From positions 62,001-126,000 of the forward strand of contig NZ_KB907450.1 in the NCBI RefSeq assembly GCF_000382045.1: a stretch of DNA of 64,000 nucleotides, written 5' to 3'. The position numbers and the translations under genes are program-made. The DNA is from Variovorax atrisoli 110B (lineage in GTDB: Bacteria > Pseudomonadota > Gammaproteobacteria > Burkholderiales > Burkholderiaceae_C). This document shows positions 1 to 9,049 of this stretch, one piece after another. How positions within the stretch are numbered: the stretch's first letter is position 1; each line of letters starts with the position of its first letter. The notes below the pieces were generated by a model, which worked only from the letters and a program-made list of their open reading frames with translations, did not search any database and was not told where the DNA came from.

Positions 1-9
1 CGCGACTGA

Positions 10-1287
10 CTATCTCGCGTAGACCAGATCCCGCAGCGCCAGCGAGATCCACGGCACGTAGGTGATCACCATCAGGCAAGCGAGGATCACCAGCACGAAC
101 GGCACGAGATGCCTCACGATGCGGTCGAGCGAGATGCGCGCCACCGTGCAGGCCGCGAACAGGTTCACGCCGAAGGGCGGGGTGATCATGCCGAGCGCGA
201 GGTTCACCACCATGATCAGGCCGAAGTGCACCGGGTCGATGCCGAAGTGCACCGCCACCGGCGCCAGGATCGGCGCGAGCACGATGATCGCCGCGCTGGT
301 CTCGATGAACATGCCGATCACGAAGAGCGCCGCGTTCACGCCCAGCAGGAACATCGCCGGCGACTTCAGCACCTCCTGCAGCCAGTGGCCGATCGCATCG
401 GGCACGCCGGCACGGGTGATCAGGAACGCGAACAGGCCCGCGTTGGCGATGATGAACATGATCACCGCCGACGACACCACCGACTTGCGCAGGATCGCGT
501 AGAGGTCGCCCAGCCTGATCTCGCGGTAGATCAGCATGCCCACCACCAGTGCGTAGAACACCGCCACCGCAGAGGCTTCGGTCGGCGTGAAGATACCGCC
601 GTAGATGCCGCCGAGGATGATCACCGGCATCAGCAGCGCCCAGCCGGCCTGCCACAGCGCGCGCCCGAAAGGCATGCGGCCTTCGCCGTCGTTCTTGCCC
701 CAGCCCTTCCACTTGCAGTAGACCCATACGAACAGCATCAGCGCGAGGCTGATCAGGATGCCGGGTCCGAAGCCCGCGATGAACAGCTCGCCGATGGACA
801 CCTCGGCGCTCACGCCGTACAGGATCATCGGGATCGACGGCGGGATGATCACGCCCAGCTCCGCGCTGGTGGCCTGGAGCGCCGCAGCGTACGAGGTCGG
901 ATAGCCGTGCTTGATGAGCGCAGGGATCAGGATGGCGCCGATCGCGAAGGTGGTTGCCACCGACGACCCCGACACCGCGGCGAAGATCATGCAGGTGAGC
1001 ACGCAGGTCATCGGCAGGCCGCCCTGCACGCCGCCCACGATGCTCTTGGCGAACTCCACTAGGCGCCGCGAGATGCCGCCGGTCTCCATCAGGTTGCCGG
1101 CCAGGATGAAGAACGGAATGGCCGCCAGCGGAAACTTGTTGATCGAGTTGAACATCTCCTTCACGGAGATCAGCATGTTGGCGTTGCTCACCTGGATGCC
1201 CAGGATCGACGCCAGCCCGATGGACACCGCCACCGAGATCGACAGTGCGAAGCACAGCACCATCGTCGCAACCATCACGGTGCTCAT
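10..1287 (-). CDS. dctM: TRAP transporter large permease, DctM family
   Basis: Large inner-membrane subunit of a tripartite ATP-independent periplasmic transporter, which couples uptake of a carboxylate to an ion gradient. The 425 residues are almost wholly hydrophobic, with about a dozen membrane segments, and show family-typical stretches such as SGSSVATTFAIGA from residue 106 and GMITPPFGVNLF near the C-terminus. Length is normal for DctM. The ATG at 1287 is the natural start. It is the last gene of a leftward denD-dctP-dctQ-dctM series inside the window, 85 bases after dctQ, and the operon may continue beyond base 1. Family is certain; the substrate is not. The denD neighbour suggests a four-carbon sugar acid (inference). 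Confidence 0.93.
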   Translation of the reverse strand: MSTVMVATMVLCFALSISVAVSIGLASILGIQVSNANMLISVKEMFNSINKFPLAAIPFFILAGNLMETGGISRRLVEFAKSIVGGVQGGLPMTCVLTCMIFAAVSGSSVATTFAIGAILIPALIKHGYPTSYAAALQATSAELGVIIPPSIPMILYGVSAEVSIGELFIAGFGPGILISLALMLFVWVYCKWKGWGKNDGEGRMPFGRALWQAGWALLMPVIILGGIYGGIFTPTEASAVAVFYALVVGMLIYREIRLGDLYAILRKSVVSSAVIMFIIANAGLFAFLITRAGVPDAIGHWLQEVLKSPAMFLLGVNAALFVIGMFIETSAAIIVLAPILAPVAVHFGIDPVHFGLIMVVNLALGMITPPFGVNLFAACTVARISLDRIVRHLVPFVLVILACLMVITYVPWISLALRDLVYAR

Positions 1288-1322
1288 GATCCAGCCCCCA
1301 CTGTCGGCATTTCGTGTCCTTG

Positions 1323-1341
1323 CGGCTCCTCAGGGGAGCCG
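1323..1341 (-). other. Hairpin between dctQ and dctM
   Basis: A perfect 7-bp inverted repeat, CGGCTCC and GGAGCCG with a 5-base loop, sits in the 85-base gap between the small and large permease genes. No T-tract follows on the minus strand, so it looks like an intercistronic processing or mRNA-stability structure rather than a terminator. The functional reading is inference. Confidence 0.4.
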
Positions 1342-1372
1342 TTCGCCCGCATGGGGCGGCCCGGCGCGGCGC

Positions 1373-1867
1373 TCATTGCGCGGTCTCCAGCTCGAGCCGC
1401 TTCGGGTCGAGGAAATTGCCGACGATGCCGAACAGGCAGAAGAGCGAGCCCACCGGCAGCGCGAGGTACGACCACAGCATCGAGACGCTCTCGAGCCCTG
1501 CCATCGACTGCACGCGACCGCGGATGGCGTAGTCCCAGCCCCACCACAGCACCACCAGCATCAGGACCAGCGCGGCGACGCTCACCACCGCATCGAGCAT
1601 CCGGCGCACGCGCGGCGGACTCCAGCGGTAGAGAACGTCCACGCTCACCATCGCGCCCTGGCGAAACGCGGTCGGGATGCCGAGAAACACCATCCAGATC
1701 AGGCTCACGCGGATCAGGATCTCGCTCCACTCGGCCGGCTGCTCCAGCACGAAGCGGGTGATGATCTGGAACAGGCCCAGGCTCGACGCGACGACCAGCA
1801 TCAGGCAGGCCATCAGCATTGAGGCGCCGGTGGTCCAGCGCTCGATGCTCAGGAACTTGTCTTTCAC
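1373..1867 (-). CDS. dctQ: TRAP transporter small permease, DctQ family
   Basis: Small membrane subunit of the TRAP transporter, which pairs with DctM. I place the start at a GTG (1867) that overlaps the dctP stop codon (shared bases in AAGTGA), giving a 164-residue protein, the usual DctQ size. An upstream extension of the frame runs through dctP and is not coding. Four membrane helices are visible, with a conserved-looking WSEILIRVSLIWMVFLG segment around residues 47-63. The stop/start overlap implies translational coupling to dctP. Confidence 0.88.
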   Translation of the reverse strand: MKDKFLSIERWTTGASMLMACLMLVVASSLGLFQIITRFVLEQPAEWSEILIRVSLIWMVFLGIPTAFRQGAMVSVDVLYRWSPPRVRRMLDAVVSVAALVLMLVVLWWGWDYAIRGRVQSMAGLESVSMLWSYLALPVGSLFCLFGIVGNFLDPKRLELETAQ

Positions 1868-2832
1868 TTGTAGTCGCGGATCTTGTCGAGGTTGGCCTTG
1901 CCGAATTCCTTCTCGAACTGGGCATTGACCGGCGCGAGCGCGGCGACGAACCTGGCCTTGTCGACGTTGTCGATCACGGTCATGCCCTTGGCGCGCAGGT
2001 CGGCCACGCCCTTGGCATCGTCCTCGTCCACGCGCGCGCGGTTGGCCTTGGTGCCTTCCTTGGCTGCGTCGAGGAAAGCCTGCTTGTCGGCAGCGCTGAG
2101 CTTGTCGAAGCTCGCCTTGTTCATCAGGAAGATGCAGGGCGAGTAGACATGGCCCGTGAGCGACAGGTGCTTCTGTACCTGGTCGAACTTGGCCGAGATG
2201 ATGACCGGCAGCGGGTTCTCCTGGCCGTCGACCGTACCTTGCTGCAGCGCGGTGAAAACCTCGGGGAACGCCATGGGCGTGGTGATGATGCCGAAGCCCT
2301 TGTAGGCGGCGATGTGCACCGGGTTTTCCATCGTGCGCATCTTCAGGCCCTTGAGGTCCTCGGGGCCCTTCACGTCGCGCTTGCTGTTGGTCATGTGGCG
2401 GAAGCCGTTCTCGGCCCAGGCCAGTGCCTTGAAGCCCTTGGCGTCGAACTTCGTCAACAGGTCCTGACCGATCGGACCGTCGAGCACCGCGCGCGCATGG
2501 GCCTTGTCGCGGAACAGGAAGGGCACGTCGAGGATCTTGGTCTCGGGCACGAAGTTCGGCACCGGGCCGGTCGAGGAGAAGGCGAGTTCCTGCGTGCCCA
2601 GTTGCACCGCCTCGATCGACTCGCGCTCGCCGCCGAGCGAGCCGTTGTAGAAGGTCTGGATCTTGTAGCGGCCGCCGGTGCGCTTCTCCACTTCCTTGGC
2701 GAAGGTGTCGATCGCAACGCCCTGGTGGGAGTTCTGCGCGGTCGAGATGCTGATCTTCATGGTCGTCTGCGCGAAGGCGACCGAGCTCAGGGCGAGCGAA
2801 AGGCAAGCGGCAGCGATGGGGCCGAATTTCAT
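1864..2832 (-). CDS. dctP: TRAP transporter solute-binding protein, DctP family
   Basis: Periplasmic substrate receptor of the TRAP system. The 322 residues start with a typical Sec signal peptide (MKFGPIAAACLSLALSSVAF, cleavage after the following Ala), then ISTAQNSHQGVAIDTFAKEV and the DctP fold. The family motif region around LGTQELAFSSTGPVPNFVPE lies near residues 78-97. A GGAG ribosome site precedes the ATG at 2832. It lies 50 bases downstream of denD and overlaps dctQ. Ligand is probably a sugar acid or related C4 carboxylate, from context only. Confidence 0.92.
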   Translation of the reverse strand: MKFGPIAAACLSLALSSVAFAQTTMKISISTAQNSHQGVAIDTFAKEVEKRTGGRYKIQTFYNGSLGGERESIEAVQLGTQELAFSSTGPVPNFVPETKILDVPFLFRDKAHARAVLDGPIGQDLLTKFDAKGFKALAWAENGFRHMTNSKRDVKGPEDLKGLKMRTMENPVHIAAYKGFGIITTPMAFPEVFTALQQGTVDGQENPLPVIISAKFDQVQKHLSLTGHVYSPCIFLMNKASFDKLSAADKQAFLDAAKEGTKANRARVDEDDAKGVADLRAKGMTVIDNVDKARFVAALAPVNAQFEKEFGKANLDKIRDYK

Positions 2833-2882
2833 GGTGTCTCCGGGGATTGGGGTCAGGAGCGCGTCAGGCGCGCTTGATCCGA

Positions 2883-3902
2883 CTATGCCGTAACCGGAAG
2901 CTTCACCGCGTCGGGATTTTCACGGACGTATTCCCGGATCACTGCCTCGAAGCTGTCGTCGGCGGTCAGCCCCAGCGCCCCGGCGCGCGCCGTCTCGAAA
3001 TGCCCCGGCCAGGTCTTCACGATGCGCATGATCGTCGGGTCGGGCGTGCGGTCGAGCAGGGCGGTGGCGGCCTTGCCGGCCACGCGCTCCAGCGCCGCGG
3101 CCATCTCGCCCACCGTGGTCGGCAGCGAGGGCAGGTTCAGCGCGGTGCGCGGGCCCCATTGCGCGTCGCTCGCCTCGGCGGCGCGGATGATGCCCTCGAT
3201 GGTGCGCGAGGGCGAAGCGATGGCTACGGGCGTCTCGTCAGGCACCGGGCAGGCTGCGCGCAGGCCTGCCAGCGGCTCGCGGATCATTCCGCTGAAGAAG
3301 CCCGAGGCCGCGCCGTTGGGCTTGCCCGGACGCACGCTCACCGTCATGAGCCGCACGCTGCGCCCGCGCACGAAGCCCTTGCGCGTGAAGTCGGCCACCA
3401 GCTGCTCGCCGATGAATTTCTGGATGCCGTAGCTCGTCTGCGGCGTGGGCAGCGTGTGGTCCTCGATCACCTTCGGCAAGGGCTGCTCGGGCGAGTCGCC
3501 GAACACCGCGAGCGAGCTGGAGAACACCAGCACCGGCTTCGTGCCGAGCGCGCGCACCCGTTCGAGCAACGCATGCGTGGCGGCGAAGTTGCTGCGCATG
3601 CCGAGGTCGAAGTCGGCCTCGCATTCGCCGCTCACTGCGGCCGCCAGGTGGAAGATGGCATCGGCCTCGCGCCAGGGCGTGGCGTCGGCCTGTGCCAAGA
3701 GCTGGTCGTTCAGGTCGCCGGTGATGGCCCTGATGCGCGCATCGGCCGCAAGGTCGGCCGGCGGGGCCGCGCGGTCGACCAGCGTGATGCGCTCGATGGG
3801 GCTTGCGGGCGCGCCGGCCAGCGAAAGGCTGCCTTGCCTGAGCAGCGTGCGTGCGAGGCGCGCGCCCACAAAGCCTGCGCCGCCGGTGATGATGATCTGC
3901 AT
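2883..3902 (-). CDS. denD: NAD-dependent epimerase/dehydratase, D-erythronate dehydrogenase-like
   Basis: Extended short-chain dehydrogenase of the sugar-nucleotide-epimerase type. It begins with the Rossmann dinucleotide motif in MQIIITGGAGFVGARLARTL and has the catalytic YxxxK as YGIQK. I chose the ATG at 3902, preceded by AGGAG, because residues upstream of it in the open frame are not epimerase-like; this gives 339 residues. Members next to TRAP or tripartite transporters are D-erythronate dehydrogenases (oxidation to 3-oxo-tetronate in tetronate catabolism), so that role is likely, but the specificity cannot be read from sequence. It is the promoter-proximal gene of the leftward operon. 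Confidence 0.75.
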   Translation of the reverse strand: MQIIITGGAGFVGARLARTLLRQGSLSLAGAPASPIERITLVDRAAPPADLAADARIRAITGDLNDQLLAQADATPWREADAIFHLAAAVSGECEADFDLGMRSNFAATHALLERVRALGTKPVLVFSSSLAVFGDSPEQPLPKVIEDHTLPTPQTSYGIQKFIGEQLVADFTRKGFVRGRSVRLMTVSVRPGKPNGAASGFFSGMIREPLAGLRAACPVPDETPVAIASPSRTIEGIIRAAEASDAQWGPRTALNLPSLPTTVGEMAAALERVAGKAATALLDRTPDPTIMRIVKTWPGHFETARAGALGLTADDSFEAVIREYVRENPDAVKLPVTA

Positions 3903-4072
3903 GGGTCTTGTCTCCTGTGAGCGCCGAGGATAAGCGTGCGGTGCATTTCCCGTCCGATCGCGGGCGGCGGCGAGGGCGACAGGCCTGTGGCATGCTCGAT
4001 CGCAGGCTGCGCCTCGGAGCCCGTCGCGAAACCCGTCGCGCACGAGCGCCTTTCATCGACAGGAGACATTGC

Positions 4073-4309
4073 ATGCTCACGGTCATTGTCTTGTGGCTAC
4101 TCGCCGTGGCATGGCTCGTGGCAAACGGCCTGTTCGCCGAGAAGCCTTCGCCGCAATACCGGCGAAGACGGACACTGGTGGCGTGGATGTTCCTTGGTGG
4201 TTGCGCGGGAGCGCTCGTCGGCCTGGCCGGGCCGGCCTTCTCTCTGCCGGGCTCCATCTTCGGCGCCATGGCCGCCGGGCTGGCGGCGCGCAGCCTGGTT
4301 CCGGTGTGA
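4073..4309 (+). CDS. Small two-helix membrane protein, unknown function
   Basis: A 78-residue protein starting at the ATG at 4073, seven bases after a clear AGGAG. It contains two hydrophobic helices: MLTVIVLWLLAVAWLVANGL at the N-terminus and a glycine/alanine-rich one near residues 38-75, separated by a basic turn (RRRR). I do not recognise a family. It is divergent from denD and 32 bases upstream of the next gene, which it may accompany. The ribosome site and helix pattern make it credible despite its size. Confidence 0.65.
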   Translation: MLTVIVLWLLAVAWLVANGLFAEKPSPQYRRRRTLVAWMFLGGCAGALVGLAGPAFSLPGSIFGAMAAGLAARSLVPV

Positions 4310-4341
4310 AGTCCGGACTCCTGAGCAGAAACAACGACGAC

Positions 4342-5412
4342 ATGACGATGCAGTTCCCACCCGATTTCCTCGAAACGCTGCGGCAACCGGTGCTCGGCGA
4401 AGCCGACCTCGACACCCAGTCCTCGTTCTTCTTGCGCGAGGAGGTCAGGGATTTCTACCTCTCGGTGATGAAGAGCCCGGAGAAGAACGAGGTGCTGCAA
4501 CTGGCTGTCGACCAGCTGCCCCTCCTGCATCCCCACCGTGCCGCGCTGCTCGCCCTGTTATGCGGTGCGCTGGTGGAGGACGGGGCCGATCCGCACCTGC
4601 TCTTCGGTGCGGCGCTCGAACTCATGTCCGACCTGCTCGCCTCGCTCGAACCCTTCTGCGCGACGCAGCCGCTCGAAGGCGACGATGACGCGGACCCCGA
4701 CGATCTCGCCGAATGGCAGGCCGCCAATGCCGCCCTCGGCGCGCTGTCGGCGCAGGAGCGTTTCGAGGTCGAGGCGCGGCAGGCCGCGGCCGGGCTGCTG
4801 GTGCTTCCGCTGATGGCCATGCTCATGCGCGACGTGCGCAACCACCGCGCCCTGCTGGCCGACGGCGAACTGGTGGCGCGCATCGATGCGATGGCCGTCA
4901 ACGATTCGCTGCCGATCGAAGGCCTGCACTTCCTGCAGGGTGCCGCCGAGCTGACCTACGAGGACGAACTGGTCGTGGTTCTACCAGCCTCCGGCACCGG
5001 CATGCTGGTGAAGGCCCATGCCATCAACAACAACTTCCACGCGTTCTCGCTGCTGCAGAAGCTGATGCGCAAGCACGCCAAGGCGCTGGGCATCCAGCCG
5101 CCCCAGGCGCCCGCGGGCGAGGCGGGTGCGAACGCAAACCGTGACAGCGACTCGGCCGAGTACCTGTGGCTGCAGGCCCACGCCTTCAGCAACGGCGAAC
5201 TTGTCGATCCGATGGCGTGGTCATGGGGCGAGGGTTCGCTGCGCGAGAACGTCCGCAGGCAGGGACGGCTGGTGCTCGTCGCACTGGACACGCAGAACAA
5301 GCCCAGCCGCAGCTGGAACGGGTTCGACCGCGTGCTCCATTCGGAGCAGAAGTCGCGTGTGTCGCTGGTGCGCCTGCTCACGCCCGAGGAGGTCGCCGGA
5401 TACCTTGCCTGA
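4342..5412 (+). CDS. Conserved-looking hypothetical protein, 356 residues
   Basis: I do not recognise this protein. The ATG at 4342 (or 4348) is chosen because the residues from MTMQFPPDFLETL onward look like a real protein, while the upstream open frame overlaps the preceding gene. It has no signal peptide or membrane helix, is leucine-rich and acidic (an EGDDDADPDDLAEW stretch near residues 112-125), and looks mostly helical. The C-terminal third contains LWLQAHAFSNGELVDPMAWSW. A cytoplasmic protein is likely. It is followed by a strong hairpin shared with the convergent ETF-QO gene. Confidence 0.7.
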   Translation: MTMQFPPDFLETLRQPVLGEADLDTQSSFFLREEVRDFYLSVMKSPEKNEVLQLAVDQLPLLHPHRAALLALLCGALVEDGADPHLLFGAALELMSDLLASLEPFCATQPLEGDDDADPDDLAEWQAANAALGALSAQERFEVEARQAAAGLLVLPLMAMLMRDVRNHRALLADGELVARIDAMAVNDSLPIEGLHFLQGAAELTYEDELVVVLPASGTGMLVKAHAINNNFHAFSLLQKLMRKHAKALGIQPPQAPAGEAGANANRDSDSAEYLWLQAHAFSNGELVDPMAWSWGEGSLRENVRRQGRLVLVALDTQNKPSRSWNGFDRVLHSEQKSRVSLVRLLTPEEVAGYLA

Positions 5413-5442
5413 GGCGGCAGGCCTTCCGGCCATGCCAAGGAA

Positions 5443-5464
5443 AAGGCCCTCCGAAGAGGGCCTT
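5443..5464. terminator. Rho-independent-type hairpin between convergent genes
   Basis: A perfect 9-bp stem, AAGGCCCTC and GAGGGCCTT, with the stable CGAA tetraloop. The minus-strand transcript continues the stem with a short T-run (GGCCTTTTCC), so it should end the ETF-QO transcript; the same hairpin can stop the rightward gene at 5412. Confidence 0.75.
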
Positions 5465-5514
5465 GAGCAGAAGGAAGCGAAAAGAAGCGGAGGAAGAGAA
5501 GAGGGCCGAGGGCC

Positions 5515-7212
5515 TTACATCCCCACGTAGTTCGGCCCACCGCCCCCTTCGGGCGTGACCCACACGATGTTCTGCGTCGGGTCCTTGATGTCGCAGGTCT
5601 TGCAGTGCACGCAGTTCTGCGCGTTGATCTGCAGGCGCTGCTTGCCGTCCTCGGTGCCGACGAACTCGTAGACGCCGGCGGGGCAGTAGCGGCTCTCGGG
5701 GCCCGCGAACTTGGCGAGGTTGACGTTCACCGGCACCGTCGGGTCCTTGAGCGTCAGGTGGGCCGGCTGCTGCTCTTCATGGTTGGTGTTGCTGATGAAC
5801 ACGCTGGAGAGGCGGTCGAAGGTGAGCTTGCCGTCGGGCTTGGGGTAGACGATGGGCTTGCACTCGGACGCCGGCTTCAGGTACAGGTGGTCGGGCTTGT
5901 CGCGGCGCAGGGTCCATGGGATGTGGCCCTTGAGCAGCCATTGCTCCACGCCGTTCATGATGGTCGCGATGCCCAGGCCCTTCTTGAACCAGGCCTTGAA
6001 GTTGCGGGCCTTGTTCAGCTCGGTGTGGAGCCAGCTCTTCTCGAATGCGGCCGGGTAGGCCGTGAGTTCGTCGTGCTGGCGGCCGGCCATGACCGCGTCG
6101 AAGGCGGCCTCGGCGCACAGCATGCCGGTCTTGATGGCGGCGTGGCTGCCCTTGATGCGGCTCACATTGAGGTAGCCGGCCTCGCAGCCGACCAGCGCGC
6201 CGCCCGGGAACACCGTCTTGGGCAGCGACATCAGGCCGCCGGCCGTGATGGCGCGCGCGCCGTAGCCGATGCGCTTTGCAGGCTTGATGCCCTTGGACTC
6301 GTCGCCCTCCAGGTACCAGCGGATGTTGGGGTGCAGCTTCCAGCGCTGCATTTCCTCGAAGGGGCTCAGGTAGGGGTTGCTGTAGTCCAGGCCCGTGATG
6401 AAGCCCATGGTGACCTTGTTGTCCTCCATGTGATAGAGGAAGGCGCCGCCGTAGGTGTCGCTCTTCATCGGCCAGCCGGCGGTGTGCAGCACGAAGCCGG
6501 GCTGGTGGCGCTTGGGGTCGATCTCCCAGACTTCCTTCACGCCAATGCCGTAGGTCTGCGGGTCCTTGCCGGCGTCGAGCTTGTACTTCGCGATGAGCTG
6601 GCGGCCCAGGTGGCCGCGCGCGCCTTCGGCGAACACGGTGTACTTGCCCAGCAGCTCCATGCCGAGCTGGAAGTTCTCGGTGGGCTCGCCGTCCTTGCCG
6701 ACGCCCATGTTGCCGGTGGCCACGCCGCGCACCGAGCCATCGTCGTTGTAGAGCACCTCGGCAGCGGGGAAGCCCGGGAAGATCTCCACGCCCAGGTTCT
6801 CGGCCTGCTGCGCGAGCCACTTGGTGAAGGCGCCCAGGCTGATGATGTAGTTGCCGTGGTTCTGGAAGCATTCCGGCAGCAGGAAGCCGGGCGTGCGCAG
6901 GCCCGACTTCTCGCCCAGGAACACCATCGCGTCGTCGGTGACCGGCTGGTTCAGCGGCGCGCCGAGTTCCTTCCAGTCGGGCAGCAGTTCGTTGAGTGCG
7001 CGCGGGTCCATGATGGCGCCCGAGAGGATGTGCGCGCCGGGCTCCGAGCCCTTCTCGAGCACCACGACCGAAATCTCCTTTTCCTGCTGCGCGGCCAGCT
7101 GCTTGAGCCGGATCGCGGTCGACAGGCCGGCGGGGCCGCCTCCGACCACGACCACGTCGTATTCCATGGCTTCGCGAGGGCCGAACTGGGCGAGGATTTC
7201 GTCGTGCGTCAT
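5515..7212 (-). CDS. Electron transfer flavoprotein-ubiquinone oxidoreductase
   Basis: Passes electrons from ETF, reduced by acyl-CoA dehydrogenases, to ubiquinone at the inner membrane. The 565 residues match the bacterial ETF-QO length. The FAD-binding VVVVGGGPAGLSTAIRL is at residues 20-36. The C-terminal ferredoxin-like domain carries the 4Fe-4S ligands, with NCVHCKTCDIKDP near residue 535 and an additional cysteine in RYCPAG upstream. The ATG at 7212 is the natural start. It is monocistronic here. It fits functionally with the acyl-CoA dehydrogenase of the valine operon at 54.7 kb, whose electrons would enter the respiratory chain through it. Confidence 0.96.
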   Translation of the reverse strand: MTHDEILAQFGPREAMEYDVVVVGGGPAGLSTAIRLKQLAAQQEKEISVVVLEKGSEPGAHILSGAIMDPRALNELLPDWKELGAPLNQPVTDDAMVFLGEKSGLRTPGFLLPECFQNHGNYIISLGAFTKWLAQQAENLGVEIFPGFPAAEVLYNDDGSVRGVATGNMGVGKDGEPTENFQLGMELLGKYTVFAEGARGHLGRQLIAKYKLDAGKDPQTYGIGVKEVWEIDPKRHQPGFVLHTAGWPMKSDTYGGAFLYHMEDNKVTMGFITGLDYSNPYLSPFEEMQRWKLHPNIRWYLEGDESKGIKPAKRIGYGARAITAGGLMSLPKTVFPGGALVGCEAGYLNVSRIKGSHAAIKTGMLCAEAAFDAVMAGRQHDELTAYPAAFEKSWLHTELNKARNFKAWFKKGLGIATIMNGVEQWLLKGHIPWTLRRDKPDHLYLKPASECKPIVYPKPDGKLTFDRLSSVFISNTNHEEQQPAHLTLKDPTVPVNVNLAKFAGPESRYCPAGVYEFVGTEDGKQRLQINAQNCVHCKTCDIKDPTQNIVWVTPEGGGGPNYVGM

Positions 7213-7355
7213 GTGGGTTGGATCGATAATGATTTTTCGGGGCGCGGTGGCAGCCCGGGACTGCGGGGCATTTTATGCGGCGTCCAGGCATGCTCCCTGT
7301 CGCCCGCGGGCGGGGCTTCCCCGCGTCACCTGCGCGACTCCACAGGATCCAGTCC

Positions 7356-8138
7356 ATGGCTTACAGCATCGATCTCTCCGGCCGCGTGGCCTTCGTCACC
7401 GGCGCCTCCAGCGGGCTCGGCGCCCAGTTCGCGAAAACGCTGGCGCGTGCCGGCGCCGCGGTGGTGCTCGCGAGCCGCCGCATCGAGAAGCTCAAGGAGC
7501 TGCGCGCGCGCATCGAAGGCGAGGGCCACGACGCCCACGTGGTCGAGCTCGACGTGACCGACATCGCGAGCATCAAGGCCGCCGTGGCGCGCGCCGAGAC
7601 CGAGGTCGGCCCGATCGACATCCTGGTGAACAACTCGGGCGTGAGCACCACGCAGCGCCTGCAGGACGTGACCCCCGACGACTACGACTACATCTTCGAC
7701 ACCAACGTGAAGGGCTCCTTCTTCGTGGCGCAGGAGGTCGGCAAGCGCATGCTGGCGCGTGCACGGGGCACCGCGCCGGGCACCTACATCGGCGGGCGCA
7801 TCATCAACATCGCGTCGGCCGCGGCGCTGAAGGTCATGCCGCAGATCGGCACCTACTGCATGAGCAAGGCGGCAGTGGTGCAGATGACCAAGGCCATGGC
7901 GCTCGAATGGGGCCGCTTCGGCATCAACGTCAACGCGCTGTGCCCGGGCTACATCACCACCGAGCTCAACGAGGAGCACTGGAGCACCGAAGGCGGCGCC
8001 AAGCTGGTCAACATGCTGCCGCGAAAGCGCGTGGGCAAGCCCGAAGACCTGGACGGCCTGATCGTGCTGCTGGCCAGCGGCCAGAGCCACTTCGTGAACG
8101 GCGCCGTCATCGCGGCCGACGACGGGTTCGCGCTCTGA
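7356..8138 (+). CDS. Short-chain dehydrogenase/reductase (SDR)
   Basis: NAD(P)-dependent oxidoreductase of the classical SDR family, 260 residues from the ATG at 7356. The cofactor motif TGASSGLG lies near residue 15, the structural NNSG near residue 92, and the catalytic Tyr/Lys pair in YCMSK at residues 167-171. The C-terminal NGAVIAADDGFAL is usual for FabG-like enzymes. The substrate cannot be deduced; a 3-oxoacyl or 3-hydroxyacyl compound is plausible given the thioesterase two genes downstream. It overlaps the next gene's probable start. Confidence 0.9.
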   Translation: MAYSIDLSGRVAFVTGASSGLGAQFAKTLARAGAAVVLASRRIEKLKELRARIEGEGHDAHVVELDVTDIASIKAAVARAETEVGPIDILVNNSGVSTTQRLQDVTPDDYDYIFDTNVKGSFFVAQEVGKRMLARARGTAPGTYIGGRIINIASAAALKVMPQIGTYCMSKAAVVQMTKAMALEWGRFGINVNALCPGYITTELNEEHWSTEGGAKLVNMLPRKRVGKPEDLDGLIVLLASGQSHFVNGAVIAADDGFAL

Positions 8139-9049
8139 GCCCGCGGGCCTGGATCGGCATTGCCGCCGGCCTGGGCGCGGGCGCGCTGTGGGGCCTGGTG
8201 TTCGTCGCGCCGCGCATGGTGGGCCACTTCGGCATGGTCGACATCACCGCCGCGCGCTTCCTGGTGTTCGGCGCCATCTCGGGGCTCGCGGTGTTCGCGC
8301 GGCCGGCCGCATCGCGCTGGCCGAATGCGCAGCAGGCGCTCGCGGCGCTGGGCCTCAGCGTGCTGGGGTTCAGCGGCTACTACCTGCTGCTGGCCTTCGG
8401 GATCCAGGCGGCGGGCACGGAGGTGCCCAGCCTCATCATCGGCACGATCCCTGTCTGGATGATGCTGCTGGGCCGTCCCGCGGGCCTGCGCATGAGTGCG
8501 CTGCTGCCCGGGCTGCTGCTCACGGGCGCGGGCATCGCATTGATGATCTATGGGGCATGGTCGGCGCAGCACGGCGCGGGCTCGGAGACCGGCGCCCGCT
8601 TCGGCTGGGGCATCGCGCTGGCGGTGGCCTCGATGGCGAGCTGGACGGTGTACGGCCTGCTCAACGCCGCCTGGCTGCAGCGCCACACCGAACTCAATGC
8701 GACCGACTGGGCCAACTGGCTCGGCGTGTCCACGGGCCTTGGCGCCTTGCTGCTGTGGCTCGTCGCAGGCAGCGACGCGGCCACGCTCAAGGATCGGCCC
8801 GACGGCATGCTCTTCGCATGGATCGCGCTGGCCAGCGGCTTCGGCTCCTCCTGGCTCGCGACCATCCTCTGGAACGTGGCGAGCCAGCGGCTGTCGGCCA
8901 GCCTCTGCGGGCAGCTGATCGTGAGCGAGACGCTGTTCGCGCTGCTCTATTCCTTCGTCTGGGACGGCCGCTGGCCGCAGGCCACCGAGTGGGCCGCGGC
9001 GGCGCTGTTCGTGCTGGGCATCCTCGCATCCATCAAGGCGCACCGATGA
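8135..9049 (+). CDS. DMT-superfamily (EamA-like) transporter
   Basis: Ten-helix inner-membrane transporter of the drug/metabolite family, with two repeated halves visible: the first opens with GIAAGLGAGALWGLVFVAP, the second with GWGIALAVASMASWTVYG. No ATG precedes the first helix. The best start is a CTG at 8135 overlapping the SDR stop (CTGA), giving 304 residues; the first in-frame ATG, at 8217, would remove most of helix one. The 3' end overlaps the next gene by four bases (ATGA), so SDR, transporter and thioesterase form one unit. Substrate unknown. Confidence 0.82.
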   Translation: MSPRAWIGIAAGLGAGALWGLVFVAPRMVGHFGMVDITAARFLVFGAISGLAVFARPAASRWPNAQQALAALGLSVLGFSGYYLLLAFGIQAAGTEVPSLIIGTIPVWMMLLGRPAGLRMSALLPGLLLTGAGIALMIYGAWSAQHGAGSETGARFGWGIALAVASMASWTVYGLLNAAWLQRHTELNATDWANWLGVSTGLGALLLWLVAGSDAATLKDRPDGMLFAWIALASGFGSSWLATILWNVASQRLSASLCGQLIVSETLFALLYSFVWDGRWPQATEWAAAALFVLGILASIKAHR

